DNA of 64,000 nucleotides from Amylostereum areolatum (Eukaryota; Basidiomycota; Agaricomycetes; Russulales; Stereaceae), in the NCBI GenBank assembly GCA_012932865.1, contig SAXG01000074.1, forward strand, positions 1-64,000, written 5' to 3'. Shown here piece by piece: positions 11,100 through 22,308 of this stretch; position 1 is the first letter of the stretch, and every line of letters starts with the position of its first letter. A program made the translations under genes and the position numbers. Below the pieces are notes generated by a model, which did no database searches, was not told where the DNA came from, and worked only from the letters and a program-made list of their open reading frames with translations.

Positions 11100-11143
11100 A
11101 GCAGCATGGCGCAGCTGGTTTAGCGCGCGGGGCCCATAACCCC
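11100..11143 (+). pseudogene. Half of an initiator tRNA-Met, truncated after the anticodon stem
   Basis: Forty-four bases are identical to the first 44 of the intact tRNA at 35643-35716 (acceptor 5' strand, D arm, anticodon CAT and the 3' side of the anticodon stem), after which similarity stops abruptly. The T arm and 3' acceptor strand are missing, so it cannot fold as a tRNA. Relative to the peptidase pseudogene it keeps the same divergent arrangement as at the parent locus. Confidence 0.85.
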
Positions 11144-11563
11144 CGGACTGCAAGTGCGATGGCCTATAGGGCGTTCTGCAGAATCTTGTAGGGTACGCTG
11201 TCCGCGGAAAAAGCAGAGCCTCACAAGTAAGTACACGTCGCCGACTCGCCGCCTGCAATACCGCGTCCCAACCGTTGACGCGCGCGCGTTCCCCATGGTC
11301 ACCACAGGCGGCGGGTCCGACATCATCCCACGTCCCACTGTATGAATCATTTGGCACCATCTATGGGTTGGTTGTGGACGTGTGACTGCCAGTCGAAACG
11401 CGTCTGAAATGAGCATGCAATCCGACGACTCTATACTTACTCCCGCGTCAACCCGGGTTCACGAGATGATCACATCGAATCATATCCGACATCCTCTGGC
11501 ATCCCTGAAAAAACCCCACGCCTTAGCACGATCGAAGTGGAAACCGCCGGAGCGCATTCACCT

Positions 11564-13216
11564 TCACGATCGTGCTCCGATCCACATCCTTCGCTTCCCG
11601 ATTCCGAGGCGTAGTCTTGACAGAGCGCCGGGCGGCCGGCATCCCCACCCCCCCAGGCGAGCGTCGGGACCAGCGCTTTCGCCTTCGCTTTCGCGTGCTC
11701 GTCGCCGACGTCGCACGCGGTATCGAGCCTGCATCCGCCGAATCCCGACCCCCGCCGCGGCGCGGGACGCCAGCAGGTGCAGGCACTGCGGCGGGCTGCG
11801 GTTCGGCGCCGCGGACAACGCCATCCGGGACACGCGGAGGAACTCGAGAGCGGGGAGGAGGGCGGGCGCGCGGCCGCCCGAGGCAGCGGAGAGCGCGTCG
11901 ACGAGGCATCGGAACGGGCCGGCGATGTGCAGGTTGCGCACGCCCGCGACGTGGCCCAGGATCTCCGACCAGCGTGGCGCGGTGAACGCGTCGCGCAGCG
12001 CGTCGAGGCCGATCGCGAGCGTCTCGACGCGCTTCCGCGGGCACGCGACGGCGCCGTGCGCGAGGGTGCCGTGGGAGAGGAGCCCGACGTCGCGGGGCAT
12101 GCACTGGATTTCTATGGTGTGAGCGACGGGCTTGAAGGGATCGCGCCCGGTCTTGGTGCCGTCGTCGAGGGTCCAGCGCGAAGGCCTTGCGGCTGGTTGT
12201 GGCGGTCGAGTGCGCATCGTCGAACACCAGTTGGCGGATGGGGGGCCGTGAGCCGCGGCCGGGGCCAGCGCCGCCGCAAAGGTCTGCCGCCAGCAGCTGG
12301 AAGAAAGGCAGGACCTGCTCGCCGGCAGGCGTCCGCAACGTGCTCGAACGGCACGGGATGGATGTCGATCAGGACTTGGAGCCCCGCGTCCACGCGAGGC
12401 ACGGAGAGACACCGCCAGAGCGAAAAGCAGCGCCCCAGCGTGCTGTGGAGGACGATTTTGCGGACGTTGGGGAGCGGGATGGGGCGGTCGGCGGTCGTGG
12501 GTAGGACAGGATGTGAGCAGGGACAGGAATTCTTGCGGGGATGGGAGGGCAAGCGGGTTGCGGTCCATGCATATAGCCAGGGAGCGCAGGTCGGCCGCCG
12601 TCCACCGCACGATCACGTTCCGAAAGACGAGTTTGCGGAGGCGGGGGGCGACGAGGGGCGGGGCCGTGATCCTCTGAAACTTTCCGATGCGATCCAAGAA
12701 CGATCCAAGAAGAGCGTCTCCAGGACGGGCATCGACTGGCCCGCCATCGGGCCGCCGTTCAGGCTGATCAGCGCGCGCGCGCGCTTGGCGTGCAAGAGCG
12801 CGAAGGCCTTTTCGGGGGCGCCGCTGTGCCATCCGACGTAACTAAAGGTCCAGCGGAAGGTCCCGTGCGCGTTCTAGGATGGTTTGGCGGGCGGCAGGCT
12901 GAGGGAAGTAGGAAACGTGCCGCGCCCACAGGAGGGGCATGGCGAGCACGACGTTGCGCAGGCGTTGGCAGACGTGGGTCCCGCCGATCCATCCGAGTTT
13001 GGAGCGCGAACCTGGGCCGGTGTAGCGAACGGCGGGGTGGATGTCGGCGAGGAGGGAGAGGACGGTGGCGATGGTCTCGATGGGAAGTCGGAGGAGGGGA
13101 CGAGAGGTGTTGCGCCGAGCATTGGTTTCTCTGAGGACGGGGTCAGTCTCCACTGCGGGTGCCACTGGCGTGGGCAGCATCCAAGAGCTGAAATCGACCA
13201 AGTAAGACGCATGCAA
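11564..13216 (-). pseudogene. Decayed F-box-like gene (agaricomycete family)
   Basis: The minus strand encodes, in successive frames, the same protein family as the intact gene at 29697-31655. The F-box-like start RPLLRLPIETIATVLSLLAD and the block THVCQRLRNVVLAMPLLWAR lie at 13115-12895, followed by APPLVAPRLRKLVFRNV, FSLWRCLSVPRV, FFQLLAADLCGG and HVAGVRNLHIAGPFRCLVDA. Moving from one block to the next needs about five frame changes (near 12850, 12690, 12540, 12330 and 12165), none at usable introns. The sequence is GC-rich, which keeps the frames open and gives misleading long ORFs on both strands. It is adjacent to, but not part of, the ICP55 duplication. Confidence 0.75.
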
Positions 13217-13521
13217 CCTTCAAAGGTCCGAATGACTTAGCAGATAGACATGAGAGCAGCACTGGTACTGAAGGCGCACCGGTGCAGATCCAACATTGGT
13301 ACAGGTGCCCAATCCAAGGCAGACATCGCGGACCCTCCGGATTGTGGCTGGGGCCAGGACGAAGGACTCTCGGAGCCGTGGCCGGCCAGGCGCTCGTTCC
13401 CATCACGTGTCGGACGCCCAAACACGCCCAAACAGGACGCGTACGCGTCCATCGAGCTCGCCGTCGACCACAGCGACGAAGCCCCTCCCCTCCCCCCCGC
13501 CCTCGGTGCCCACAAGTACTC

Positions 13522-13550
<29 letters not shown>
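13522..13550 (+). repeat. RPN10: (CA)n microsatellite in the RPN10 leader
   Basis: About fourteen CA dinucleotides, ending 40 bp upstream of the RPN10 ATG, so probably inside the 5' untranslated region or core promoter. The preceding 13241-13520 has no supported gene. Confidence 0.85.
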
Positions 13551-13553
<3 letters not shown>

Positions 13554-13589
13554 CACGAAGCACTCTCCCCCCTCTCAACGCCATCCACG

Positions 13590-14593
13590 ATGCCGCTCGA
13601 AGCGACGATGATCATCCTGGACAACTCGGAGTACATGCGCAACGGCGACTACGTCCCGACGCGCTTCGAGGCCCAATCCGACGCCGCCACCACCGTCTTC
13701 CGCACCAAGATCGACTCCAACCAGGAGAACACGGTCGGCGTCATGACCATGGCCAACAAAGGGTTCGTCTCTCTCCCTCTCCTCCGCGCCCCTCCGCGCC
13801 CCGCCCCCCAAAGCTCACCCCCGCCGCACCCGAACGCCCCCAGCCCCGAAGTCCTCGTCACGCACTCGAAGGAGCTCGGCGAGATCCTGGGCGCGCTGCA
13901 CGACGCCTCCTCCAAGCTCGGCGGACTAGGCCTCGATCCCGACCGCGATCGCGATCGCGCAGCTCGCGCTCAAGCACCGGCAGAACAAGAACCTGCGCCA
14001 GCGCGTGCTCGTCTTCGTCGGCAGCCCGCTCGAGGACGCCTCGCCCGACGCCGAGCGCGCGCTCGTCCGGCTCGCGAAGAAGCTCAAGAAGAACAACGTC
14101 GCGCTCGACGTCGTCGCGTTCGGCGATGGCATCGAGGACGGCCGGCGAGGAGGGCCGCAGCATCCTCCGCGCGTTCGTCGAGGCCGCGTCCAGCGGCGAC
14201 AACTCGTGCGTGTTCCCCTGATTCCACGCTCCCTTCGCGACCCACGAACGGGCCCTTGTGCGCAGACACTACATCGCCGTGCCCCCCGGCACGCACCTCC
14301 TCTCCGACGCGATCCTCTCCTCCGCCATCCTCGCCGGCGATCGCAATATCCCCGAGGAGGCCATGGGCGACATGGACGGCGGCGGCGGCTCTGGCGGCGA
14401 CTTCGCCTTTGGCGTCGATCCCTCACTGGACCCGGAGCTCGCGATGGTACGTCGATGTCCGCTCCCCCCCCCCCCCCCCTCAAAAGAACGCATCGCTGAC
14501 CCATTCCTCCCCAGGCCCTCCGAATGTCGATGGAAGAAGAAGCCGCACGACAAGCCGCCGCCTCGTCCTCCGGCGCAGGCCCCTCCTCCGAGC

Positions 14594-14630
<37 letters not shown>

Positions 14631-14898
14631 GTCCTCCGCCCCCGCGCCATCAACACCGGCCCCAGCGACGTCGGCCCCCGCACCTCCGACGGACGACGAA
14701 GAAGAGGCGATGCTCCAGCACGCGCTCGCGCTCTCCGAGGGGCGCGACGTGGACATGGACGCGGGCGCGCGGGCGGGTGGCGCGGGCGGGGAGGACGACG
14801 ACGACGACGAGATGAGCGAGGAGGAGATGATCGCGCGCGCGATCGAGATGAGCATGCGCGAGGGCGGCGACGAGGGCGGCGAGGGCGAGAAAAAGTAG
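13590..14898 (+). CDS. RPN10: 26S proteasome regulatory subunit RPN10, with two single-base frameshifts
   Basis: RPN10 (PSMD4) is a ubiquitin receptor of the proteasome lid-base junction. Exons are 13590-13762, 13844-14205, 14266-14446 and 14515-14898. The VWA domain is plain: [64 protein letters not shown], and [16 protein letters not shown]. Ubiquitin-interacting motifs follow ([36 protein letters not shown]) around an alanine run. Two places in exon 2 need one base fewer to stay in frame, near 13931 (between KLGGLG and IPTAIAIAQ) and near 14143 (between DGIEDG and [10 protein letters not shown]). The exons total 1100 nt, so removing two bases gives a perfect 366-codon gene. Since the rest is highly conserved these are more likely assembly errors than a dead gene, but a real mutation cannot be excluded. 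Confidence 0.85.
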
Positions 14899-15314
14899 AC
14901 CTTTTCGTTGTTTTTTTGCCTTGTCTTGTCTCGCCTTGTGTCGGTCGGTATAAGTGCCGCTTCGGCTGGGGGGAGAGGGGGAGAGGAAAATCGTCCCCAG
15001 TCATCCACATCCTGTTTTCCGAGTCGCTATTCTTTGCTGCAATCGACGTCCCACGCACACCCTCGGTTATTTCGTTCCCCTCTCTCAAGTTGTTTACATA
15101 GGCATCTCGGTCGACGGTGGACCCCGCCGCGATCCGGCTCGGACGGACGGGTCCATTAGGTATATGTTTAAACGTGTTACAACAAAGGCTGCCGAGCACC
15201 GTTCGGTTCGTGAGCGAGTGAGCGGAAAGGGGGGGGGGAAGAGAAAAGAGAAACCTCGGCGCGCGCAACGTCTCCGAAAACAAAAACCCCTTTGCTCTCC
15301 GTTCTGCCATCCGT
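14899..15314. other. Shared 3' region of convergent RPN10 and SEC14
   Basis: About 415 bp between the stop codons of two convergent genes. A TTTTTTTGCC tract follows the RPN10 stop. No gene is seen; the frames here are shadows in GC-rich sequence. Confidence 0.6.
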
Positions 15315-16701
15315 CTACACCGCGGCGGCGGCCGGCGCCGCCGCCCCCGCCGCGGGCGGGTGCTCGTGCGCGCCCTTCCACGGGCCGGCGTCGCTGAGGC
15401 TGCAGCCGCCCTCGCACGCGCAGAGGCCGCCGAACTCCTTCGGGAGGTGCTCCTTCGGGATCTGGGCGAGCAGCTTGTCCTTGTACCCGCCCCCGAGCAC
15501 GTCGATCTTGTCGACCGTGACCGGGTCCAGCCAGGGCTTGATCGCGCCCCAGACCGCGCTGAAGCCGAAGGGGGCGTTGATGATGTAGAACTTGCCCATG
15601 ACCTCCGGGTAGCGGTCCTGGCCGATCGCGGCCGCGGCGGACACGTAGTCCTTCACGCGCCAGAAGTTGGTGAGCGAGACGTTGTAGAGGTCGAGGATGG
15701 TGCAGAACGTCTCGACCGGGTGCCCGACCAGCCGCGAGGCCGCGGGCAGGCGCTCGTGGATCGAGCGCTCGTACTCGTACACGAGGCGCTGGAGCTGCCG
15801 CTCGGGCGTGGTGATCGCGTACAGGGCCTTGATGTCGAGCTTGCCGACGACCTCGATGTAGATCGGCCGGCCGTCCTGCGATCGATGCGTTCAGCCCTCA
15901 CGCGAAGCACAAAGGGAGGAAGGGAAGGGGGCGGAAGGGGAGGGAAGGAGGGGAGGAGGGGAGGAGGGGAGGAGGAAGCAACGCACCTTGTCGGTCTTGT
16001 GGTAGAACTGGGGGTAGTACTTGTCCACCTCCGCCTTCTCCTTGAAGTCAAAGTTCCTACAACACACGCCAGGGTACGCGTCAGCCACCGCGGGCACAAC
16101 GGCGATCCGAGGGCCGGAAAGCCAAAGGGGACAGACACACTTCATGATATCGTCCACGCCGAAGTCCTTCCGCCACTGCTCGCACGCGAGCAGCATCTCC
16201 TTGGCCTTGGCGACGTCGAACTTGCGCGCACGGAGGAACCTGCGAAAAAAACAAGCTGCGCGCGGAATCGTAAGCAAACTGTGGCACGCCCGCGCCCACG
16301 CCCCGTCCGCTCCACGCCCCGAAGGCCGCCCACCGCGCCGATCGGCCCATCGCGCACGTCCGATCCCACCCCGATCGCCGCTGCCCCCCCCCCCAAAAAA
16401 AAAACGGCGCACGCCGACGACCGAGACGAAAGAAAGACGACGACCGAGACGGAAGAAACGAAACGAAGAGAGAGAGAGAGAGAGGAGGGACCGACCTCAG
16501 GAGCGTCGCGTCGTCCATCCGGTCCTCGACGAACGCGCCCTCGTCCTGGAGCTCCTTCTTGAGCGTCTCGAGCGCGTGCTGCTGCGGCACGGTGAGGTTG
16601 CCCAGGCGCCCCGGGAGGGGCTTCCAGTTGGGGTCGGTCACGCCCGCGGGGAAGGGGGAGGCGCTCGCGGACGTGGGGGCGGGGGCGGGGGTCGCAGACA
16701 T
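15315..16701 (-). CDS. SEC14: SEC14-type phosphatidylinositol/phosphatidylcholine transfer protein
   Basis: Four exons (16701-16496, 16239-16141, 16056-15987, 15875-15315) sum to 936 nt, 311 residues, close to yeast Sec14 (304). An Ala/Pro-rich start leads into the CRAL-TRIO-N helix region ([19 protein letters not shown]) and the lipid-binding domain: [53 protein letters not shown], and [10 protein letters not shown]. The protein exchanges PI and PC between membranes and supports Golgi secretion in yeast. The C-terminus carries a [15 protein letters not shown] tail and a Pro/Ala-rich end. The promoter side holds two hexamer-type repeat arrays. No frame disruption. Confidence 0.93.
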
Positions 16702-16716
16702 GGTGGGCGGTGATGT

Positions 16717-16894
16717 GGCGTTGCGGTTGCGGTTGCGGTTGCGGTTGGGGGTGCGGAAGAGATGCAGATGGGGGGCGTTGGGGCGAGGTTGGGGGTTGAG
16801 GGTGAGGTTGGGAGGCTGAGTCTGTGAGATGGAGGTGGAGGTAGAGGTGGAGGTAGAGGTGGAGGTGGAGGTGGAGTTGGAGTTGGAGTTGGAG
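16717..16894. repeat. Two hexanucleotide arrays at the SEC14 5' end
   Basis: A (GTTGCG)n tract at about 16717-16747 and a (GAGGTG/GAGGTA)n tract at about 16830-16894 lie 16-190 bp upstream of the SEC14 start, within its 5' leader or promoter. Both are strongly strand-asymmetric in purines. A short GAT/ATG tract follows at 17278-17299. The rest of 16702-17442 shows no gene. Confidence 0.75.
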
Positions 16895-17442
16895 GCGATG
16901 TGGATGTGGATGTGGAGAGGGAGAGAGGGAGAGAGAGAGTGGGCAGAGGGCAGAGGGCGCGCGTGGCAGTCAGCGGGCGGAACGGTCTCTTTCGAGCGAA
17001 GGCGGGCGGGGAGACGTACGCGATCCTTTCCTGCGTCGTTCGAGTCGCTCTATCGACAACCGTGGGCGTCGAGCGTAAATCCCGCGTCCGAGTCCTGATA
17101 CTGCGTAGCCCCAGCCAGAGAGAGAAAAAAAAATTGCGTCAGCGTTCAGCGTTCAGGACTCCAGTCTCCGGCCGCGAGCGTGCGTTGTCCTCACCTCTTT
17201 TTCCGAGTGTTTTCGAAGAGGGCGGAGGGACGAGCTGGCGGGTGCGTGGGCGGTGGGCGATGGGTGGTGGCTGGCTGGTGATGATGATGATGATGACTGC
17301 AGGCAAAAGGCGGTGGAACTGGAACGGAAATCGTGCAATCCCTGATTTCCTTATCCGTCGTATCGTGGACCAACGGTGACGCGCCCGGTCCACTGTGTCC
17401 AGGCTTGGACTCGTTCTCTGCGACAAGTCCCGAGTGTATATA

Positions 17443-19715
17443 CACCACCAGCAGATCCTTCAGCTTCATTCCGATATCATGCCCCTGAGTGTGATGCTAG
17501 CGTGACACCGGATGGAATCCAAAAATGTCATGCTGATATCAGACTCAACGGGCTCCCTTGGGTCGGAAGCTGAGTTCCTTCGGATTCAATCCAATTATCT
17601 TACTAAGCTCGTCAAGGAGCAATCGGCGGGATGCTGGCTCAAATCATGCTTATCGCAATCTTATCATCCCAATGTGGAAGCAAACAAAGCATCGTAATAT
17701 ATATATCATTCCGAGAACTACCATACAAAGTACATGGGGGGTGTTACAGGATGTCTACGGGTCCAAAAGGAGGAATGAAAAATGAATTAGAGTGTGTTAC
17801 CTGGCATGCCAGCAAAACGGGATTGAGATAACCTAGCAAGTGCCAGCGAGCAAAAACCAGAGACCCAGGGGGACCGAGAGCGAGGAGCGAGACGACAACC
17901 ACAGGCCAAGACTGCAAGCAAAGACCGAGACCGCGAGTAGAGACCAAGAACACGAGGAAAGACCGAGAGCAAAGCCCATAAGTGCGAAAGAGCCCTCGGC
18001 AACAAGAGATCCCCAGGGGTACTAGTAGGGCCTATGCATGAGTGGCGTGGTGAGACAGACGAGCAGGAAGTGAGAGATACTAACACGCACCCAGGCTGTT
18101 GTCTCAATGCTACTCATGCTCATGAGAGAGCGGGCTGGAGACCTCGACATTGATGTGAGCGAAGGGGAAAGGGTGGGGTGGTCAAAGCCCACTCTTTGAG
18201 GAGATTCCGATATGTGATTCCGGTCTCGAAATCAGCTATACCGGGGTCTCCAGTGGTAGATGAGATGCTGTGGCCAGGTGGAGGGAGTTGACGTTGAGCG
18301 GTGGAGGTGGTGAGAGGTAGTCTCCCCAAGGCAGACGAGATATTTCGTCAACACTTCTCAGGCTCAGGATCCTCTTATCTGGCGTCTGCTTTCATTACGG
18401 TGGGTGTTACCGAGTGCGCGAGGGAATTGTGATTGCCGAGCTTCGGCATGTCACGTGCACTGGAAAGCAGAATCTGTCTAATGTCCAACAAGCGTCGAGC
18501 TGAACACCCTCCGAGCACAATACGTTGGTTTCTTCCAAGTCCAATCTGATTCATTATGGAAAAGAACTCATATGTGGGAGGAGCACAAGGCTTGAAGTTT
18601 AAATAAAAATGGAGCACTAATATAAACCAGTGAACCATGATCAAGCTCAAGTTGAGTTACTGAGTAGGGTCCAGTAGTACACCACGCCTTCCGATGTAAG
18701 TATGTCGGCATATTCTCGGACTCGAGAGGCTGAATCTCTCAAGTCAACAAGATGAAAATGTACCTATGGTATTCCCGACTCGGGCCTCGGCAGCTCCTCC
18801 ATCATTCTTCTTCCAAAGGCTTCATGTATTTTGTAAGTTGTGGATGAGGGTTGAGACCTTGGGACATGGTACGAAGTGCCAGTGTATCCGCTGCGGATCC
18901 AGTGGAGAAAGTATAGGGATCTCGAAGGCCTGCTGACACCTGTAGCGTCGGTGGGCCTTCGAGTCAACCACGAGTAGCGAGGCATCCACAACTCGATTGG
19001 CCTTTTTTACTCGAAAGGATGCTGTGTAGGATATGCATATGCACCTTGCGTCGCCTCGTGCTACCGTTTTATCATGAGCCAGGGTAGCTCCAAGAAAGCT
19101 CCCAGGACTCGAAGAACACTGCGACTTTTGTTTATCGCGCGTGGAAAGCGCGGTCTCTGTTTGAACTTTCTAAGCTAAGGCGGGAACATGTTGAATGACA
19201 ATAAAGAGGTAAATGTACCAGTAGCCGTCGATGTCTCGACTGCCATTAACTCGTTTGGTTTGCGTCTCGTCGTCAACTCAGATCAGTTAGTCTAAACAAT
19301 ATTTCTCTGTGGTAACCTGTCTCGATAAGTCCTCTCAGCCAATCAGCGAGCTCCCCCTATCACTCGACAAGCGCGTCGCGGAGAAAAGCAGACTAGTGAG
19401 AGGAAACAAGAACGACACCGCGCGACGACGAAAATTGACATTGCTTACATAATCGACTTCAGACTCATCGCGCGGGGACTCCGTTCTTTCCACTTCTTAC
19501 AAATGCCAGTGAAATGGGCTTGAAACCGACGGACCAGCTTGTGCTCACGCTGACTTTGGCGTGGAATTGGCTTACACTGACGGAAAAGCGGGATGGAACT
19601 CGAATCAGGGGTTTAGATTCAAGCTGACGTGAAGCCAGCGTGAACCTCCGGTCACGCCATTCGACTCACCCCAACTGGCCATCATAGATTGATGCTGAGG
19701 CAACTGCTGGTGGTG
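17443..19715. mobile_element. Non-autonomous TIR DNA transposon, long copy (2,273 bp)
   Basis: Perfect 12-bp terminal inverted repeats (CACCACCAGCAG and CTGCTGGTGGTG) are flanked by TA on both sides (TATA here), indicating a TA-type target duplication. Similarity of the two ends continues imperfectly inward (TCAGC, GCGTGAC and CCGGA blocks). The second copy at 54896-56082 is inverted and shares both ends but lacks 1,086 bp of the interior. No frame here resembles a transposase, so the element depends on one elsewhere. The inside includes a purine-rich low-complexity stretch (17830-18000). It inserted between the SEC14 promoter region and the 3' side of EMG1. Superfamily is not determined from these ends alone. 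Confidence 0.85.
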
Positions 19716-20226
19716 TATATGTACAATTACGTGGATAGGTGACCGGCACCGCGGCATGCAAGTTGAGTTGCGTCGCGCGCGGGGCTTACAGGGGTAGGCG
19801 GGGGAGATGGGGGAGATAGTGTACAGTGACGCTCATTGGCTACGATATCGATGACTTTTGGGTGACGTGGGCGGGGGCGCGGGGTGTGGGTAACTGGGGG
19901 CAGCGGGAGTGTGTGCGCGCGTTGGGGAGTCGGAGCAGGATGGGGGCGTGAAGCGGTGTGGACGTGCGTAGGTGGCGGGGGGCGTATGACGACGGAGGGT
20001 GGGGCGGAACGGTTATACGAAACAGAAAGGAAAAAAGCGAGGCGAAGAGGATAAATACATGCGCAGGTTGAAATGCACGGATGAACAGAATCCGACGCGA
20101 GCACAGAAAAGAGAAGAGAAGGATACGAAACGGAGCGGAGGCGGCGAGTGTGGGTGTTTTACGACGGGATACCACATGAACCGAGAAACCACGCGGGAAA
20201 CGAAGGAACGCGGCGGCGGACGGCGC
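19716..20226. other. Spacer between the transposon and the 3' end of EMG1
   Basis: About 510 bp of GA- and GC-rich sequence with no supported gene. It presumably carries the EMG1 3' untranslated region; the overlapping frames in it have no family features. Confidence 0.5.
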
Positions 20227-21774
20227 TCACACGATGTCCCACAGCTCCTCGAGCGCACAGCAAAACTATCCGTCCCCCATCAGCCACGGGACGCGAGAGC
20301 GGCATCAGCAAACGCACCTTGCCGCACGCGACGCTCGCGCTCAACGGATAGTCGCTGATGCTGATCTTCTCGTCGACCATATGGTCCGCGAAGTCGTCCC
20401 GGCCGCGCGCCATGGCGCCCACGAAGACCGCGATCGACTGGGCCGGGGGCAGCGTCGGGAGGTACTTCGACAGCCGCACCGTCGGCGCGTCGCCCGAGAG
20501 CGCTGTAAGAAAAACACACACGGTTCATCTCAGCTCCAAAGCGAAGACGACAAGCGAGGGGGCCACGCACTGATCTTGTGCGTGTTCACCGGCAGGTGGT
20601 CCGTCACCGGGTTCTGCGCGCGCACGCCCCGTCAGCCATGGCACGGGCACGGGCACGCGTCGCGAGGACGTCACGAAGGACCGTCCGAGCACGGTCGAGA
20701 CGCACCTTGATCACCTTGAGCAGCTTTTCCGGGCCGTTCACGCCGCGGATCGATAGCTTGTGAAGCAGTTGCACTGTCCGCCGCGAGCCCCCACGCACGC
20801 GCATCAGCCCGCGATCGCAAAAGAAAAAGAAAAGAGGGAGGGGGGGGGAGGGGAGAGGCGCGAGAAGACGCACCCATGAGCCCGCTGAACCGCTTGAACG
20901 TCCGCGGGATGCGCACGTGCGGGTTCACCTCGATCAGCGTGTTCTTCGCGGTGTGGATGTACACCTGCAGCAGGCCGGCCTTGTTCAGCGGCGAGTCCAG
21001 CAGCGTCAACAAGCACTGCGACCGCCATCAGCGTCCGCCCTCCTCTTTTCCACAAACCGAGAGAAAGAACGCAAAGAGAAAAGGCGAGAGACGCACCTGG
21101 TGCGTGATGTCCGGCCGCGCGTCCGCGATGTCCCGCCCGGTCTTCGCCAGGATGCCCTGGTGGTCGTCGCAGTTGAGCAGCGCGTACTTGGCCTCGCCCT
21201 CGCGCCCGCCCCGGCCCTTGCCGACCGTGCCCACCCGGTACGCCTCCAAGCACGCCTGCTCGAGCACGACGAACAGCCGGCGCTGGCCCGGCGCGACGCG
21301 CGCCTGCACCGGCAGCAGCGCCGGGTTCGCGTGCTTCGCGAGCGCGAGCGACTTGGTCTTCGCGTTCGGGAGCGGGCGCGTCGGCCGGGGTGCGCCCTCA
21401 GGGGCGGCCGGCGCGGCCGGCGTCATCTCCGCGTCCTCGTCCTCGTCGTCGTGCGTCGCGCCGACGCCGCCGCGCACCCGGAGCACGCCGCGGCCCTCGA
21501 GGACGGTGCGCTGCGCGTCTCCCGCGCCGCCCGGGGCGCGCGGCGGCCGCCCCTGCGCGCGCGCGTCCGCGTCCGGGTCGGACTCCTCGCCGCTCGTCCC
21601 GCTCGAGGGGTAGATCCGCTTGCGGGGGCGCTCGGCGCGGTCGTCCGGGGGCGTCGACTTGGGGCGGTCCGTCGGCGGGGGCGGGGCGAGGCGCAGGGCG
21701 GGCTTGGATGTGATGGGGCTCGAGCCGGAGTGGCGCCGGGGGCGGGGCGACATGTCCGGGGCGATCGTGGACAT
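20227..21774 (-). CDS. EMG1: EMG1/NEP1, 18S rRNA pseudouridine N1-methyltransferase
   Basis: Six exons (21774-21097, 21015-20874, 20773-20706, 20613-20571, 20502-20318, 20265-20227) sum to 1155 nt, 384 residues. Conserved SPOUT-fold blocks are [80 protein letters not shown] and [10 protein letters not shown]. The enzyme methylates a pseudouridine of 18S rRNA and is essential for small-subunit assembly in yeast. The first about 164 residues form a proline-, arginine- and acid-rich tail absent from the 252-residue yeast protein, with several repeats of basic and acidic patches; it looks disordered. The ATG at 21774 is the first good start. The last coding exon is only 39 nt. Confidence 0.92.
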
Positions 21775-22308
21775 GGGTGGAAAAGAGAGGGGGGGATCGC
21801 GGGTTTTGGGGGAGGAAGAGGGGGAGGGGGAGGGGATGGGGATGGATGCGGGGAGGAAGAGGAAGAGGGATGGGTGCTTTTTCGAATGAGGGAGCGGAGG
21901 GGGACGGGTGCTGCGAGCGAGGGCGGGGGAGGAGAGGAAAGGAGAGGAGGACGAAGAAGAGTCGGCGGCGAAATTGATTCGCGTCTCGCCTTTGGTCACG
22001 TTCTCACGCTCCCTTTCCCTCACTCTAATGTATAATTGAGGTTCATATTCCGTCGGGCGTCTCACGGCCCCCAGCCGTCGTCCACATCGACGGCGCACGG
22101 AGGGTGTGGGCTTCGTACGCGAGATGGCGTGGAGGCGAGAGATAGCGTATATAACGAAAAAGATCGCTCGAGGCCGTGACAGACAAAATTTAGTGTAACT
22201 TCTAACTGGCACCCTCCCCGGAAAATTGTCCCCTGACCCCCCACTGCGTGTTCGGCTAGCGTGCATGGATGAGATCCAGACCGCGCGCACGGCCGCCCGT
22301 TCGCGTTA
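21775..22308. other. Spacer between FUR1 and EMG1 (same strand)
   Basis: About 530 bp between the FUR1 stop and the EMG1 start, both on the minus strand. It must hold the FUR1 3' end and the EMG1 promoter. It has GA-rich tracts (21780-21960) and a pyrimidine-rich part; no gene seen. Confidence 0.55.

Noticed and set aside
11777..12841. 354-codon plus frame
   Set aside because: Antisense shadow of the F-box-like pseudogene, which shows family motifs on the minus strand.
13296..15101. 601-codon plus frame and long antisense frames over RPN10
   Set aside because: They arise from GC-rich RPN10 coding and intron sequence read in the wrong phase, with Arg/Pro-rich composition.
17443..19715. Transposase gene inside the long transposon copy
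   Set aside because: The largest frames are under 100 codons and have no catalytic-domain features.
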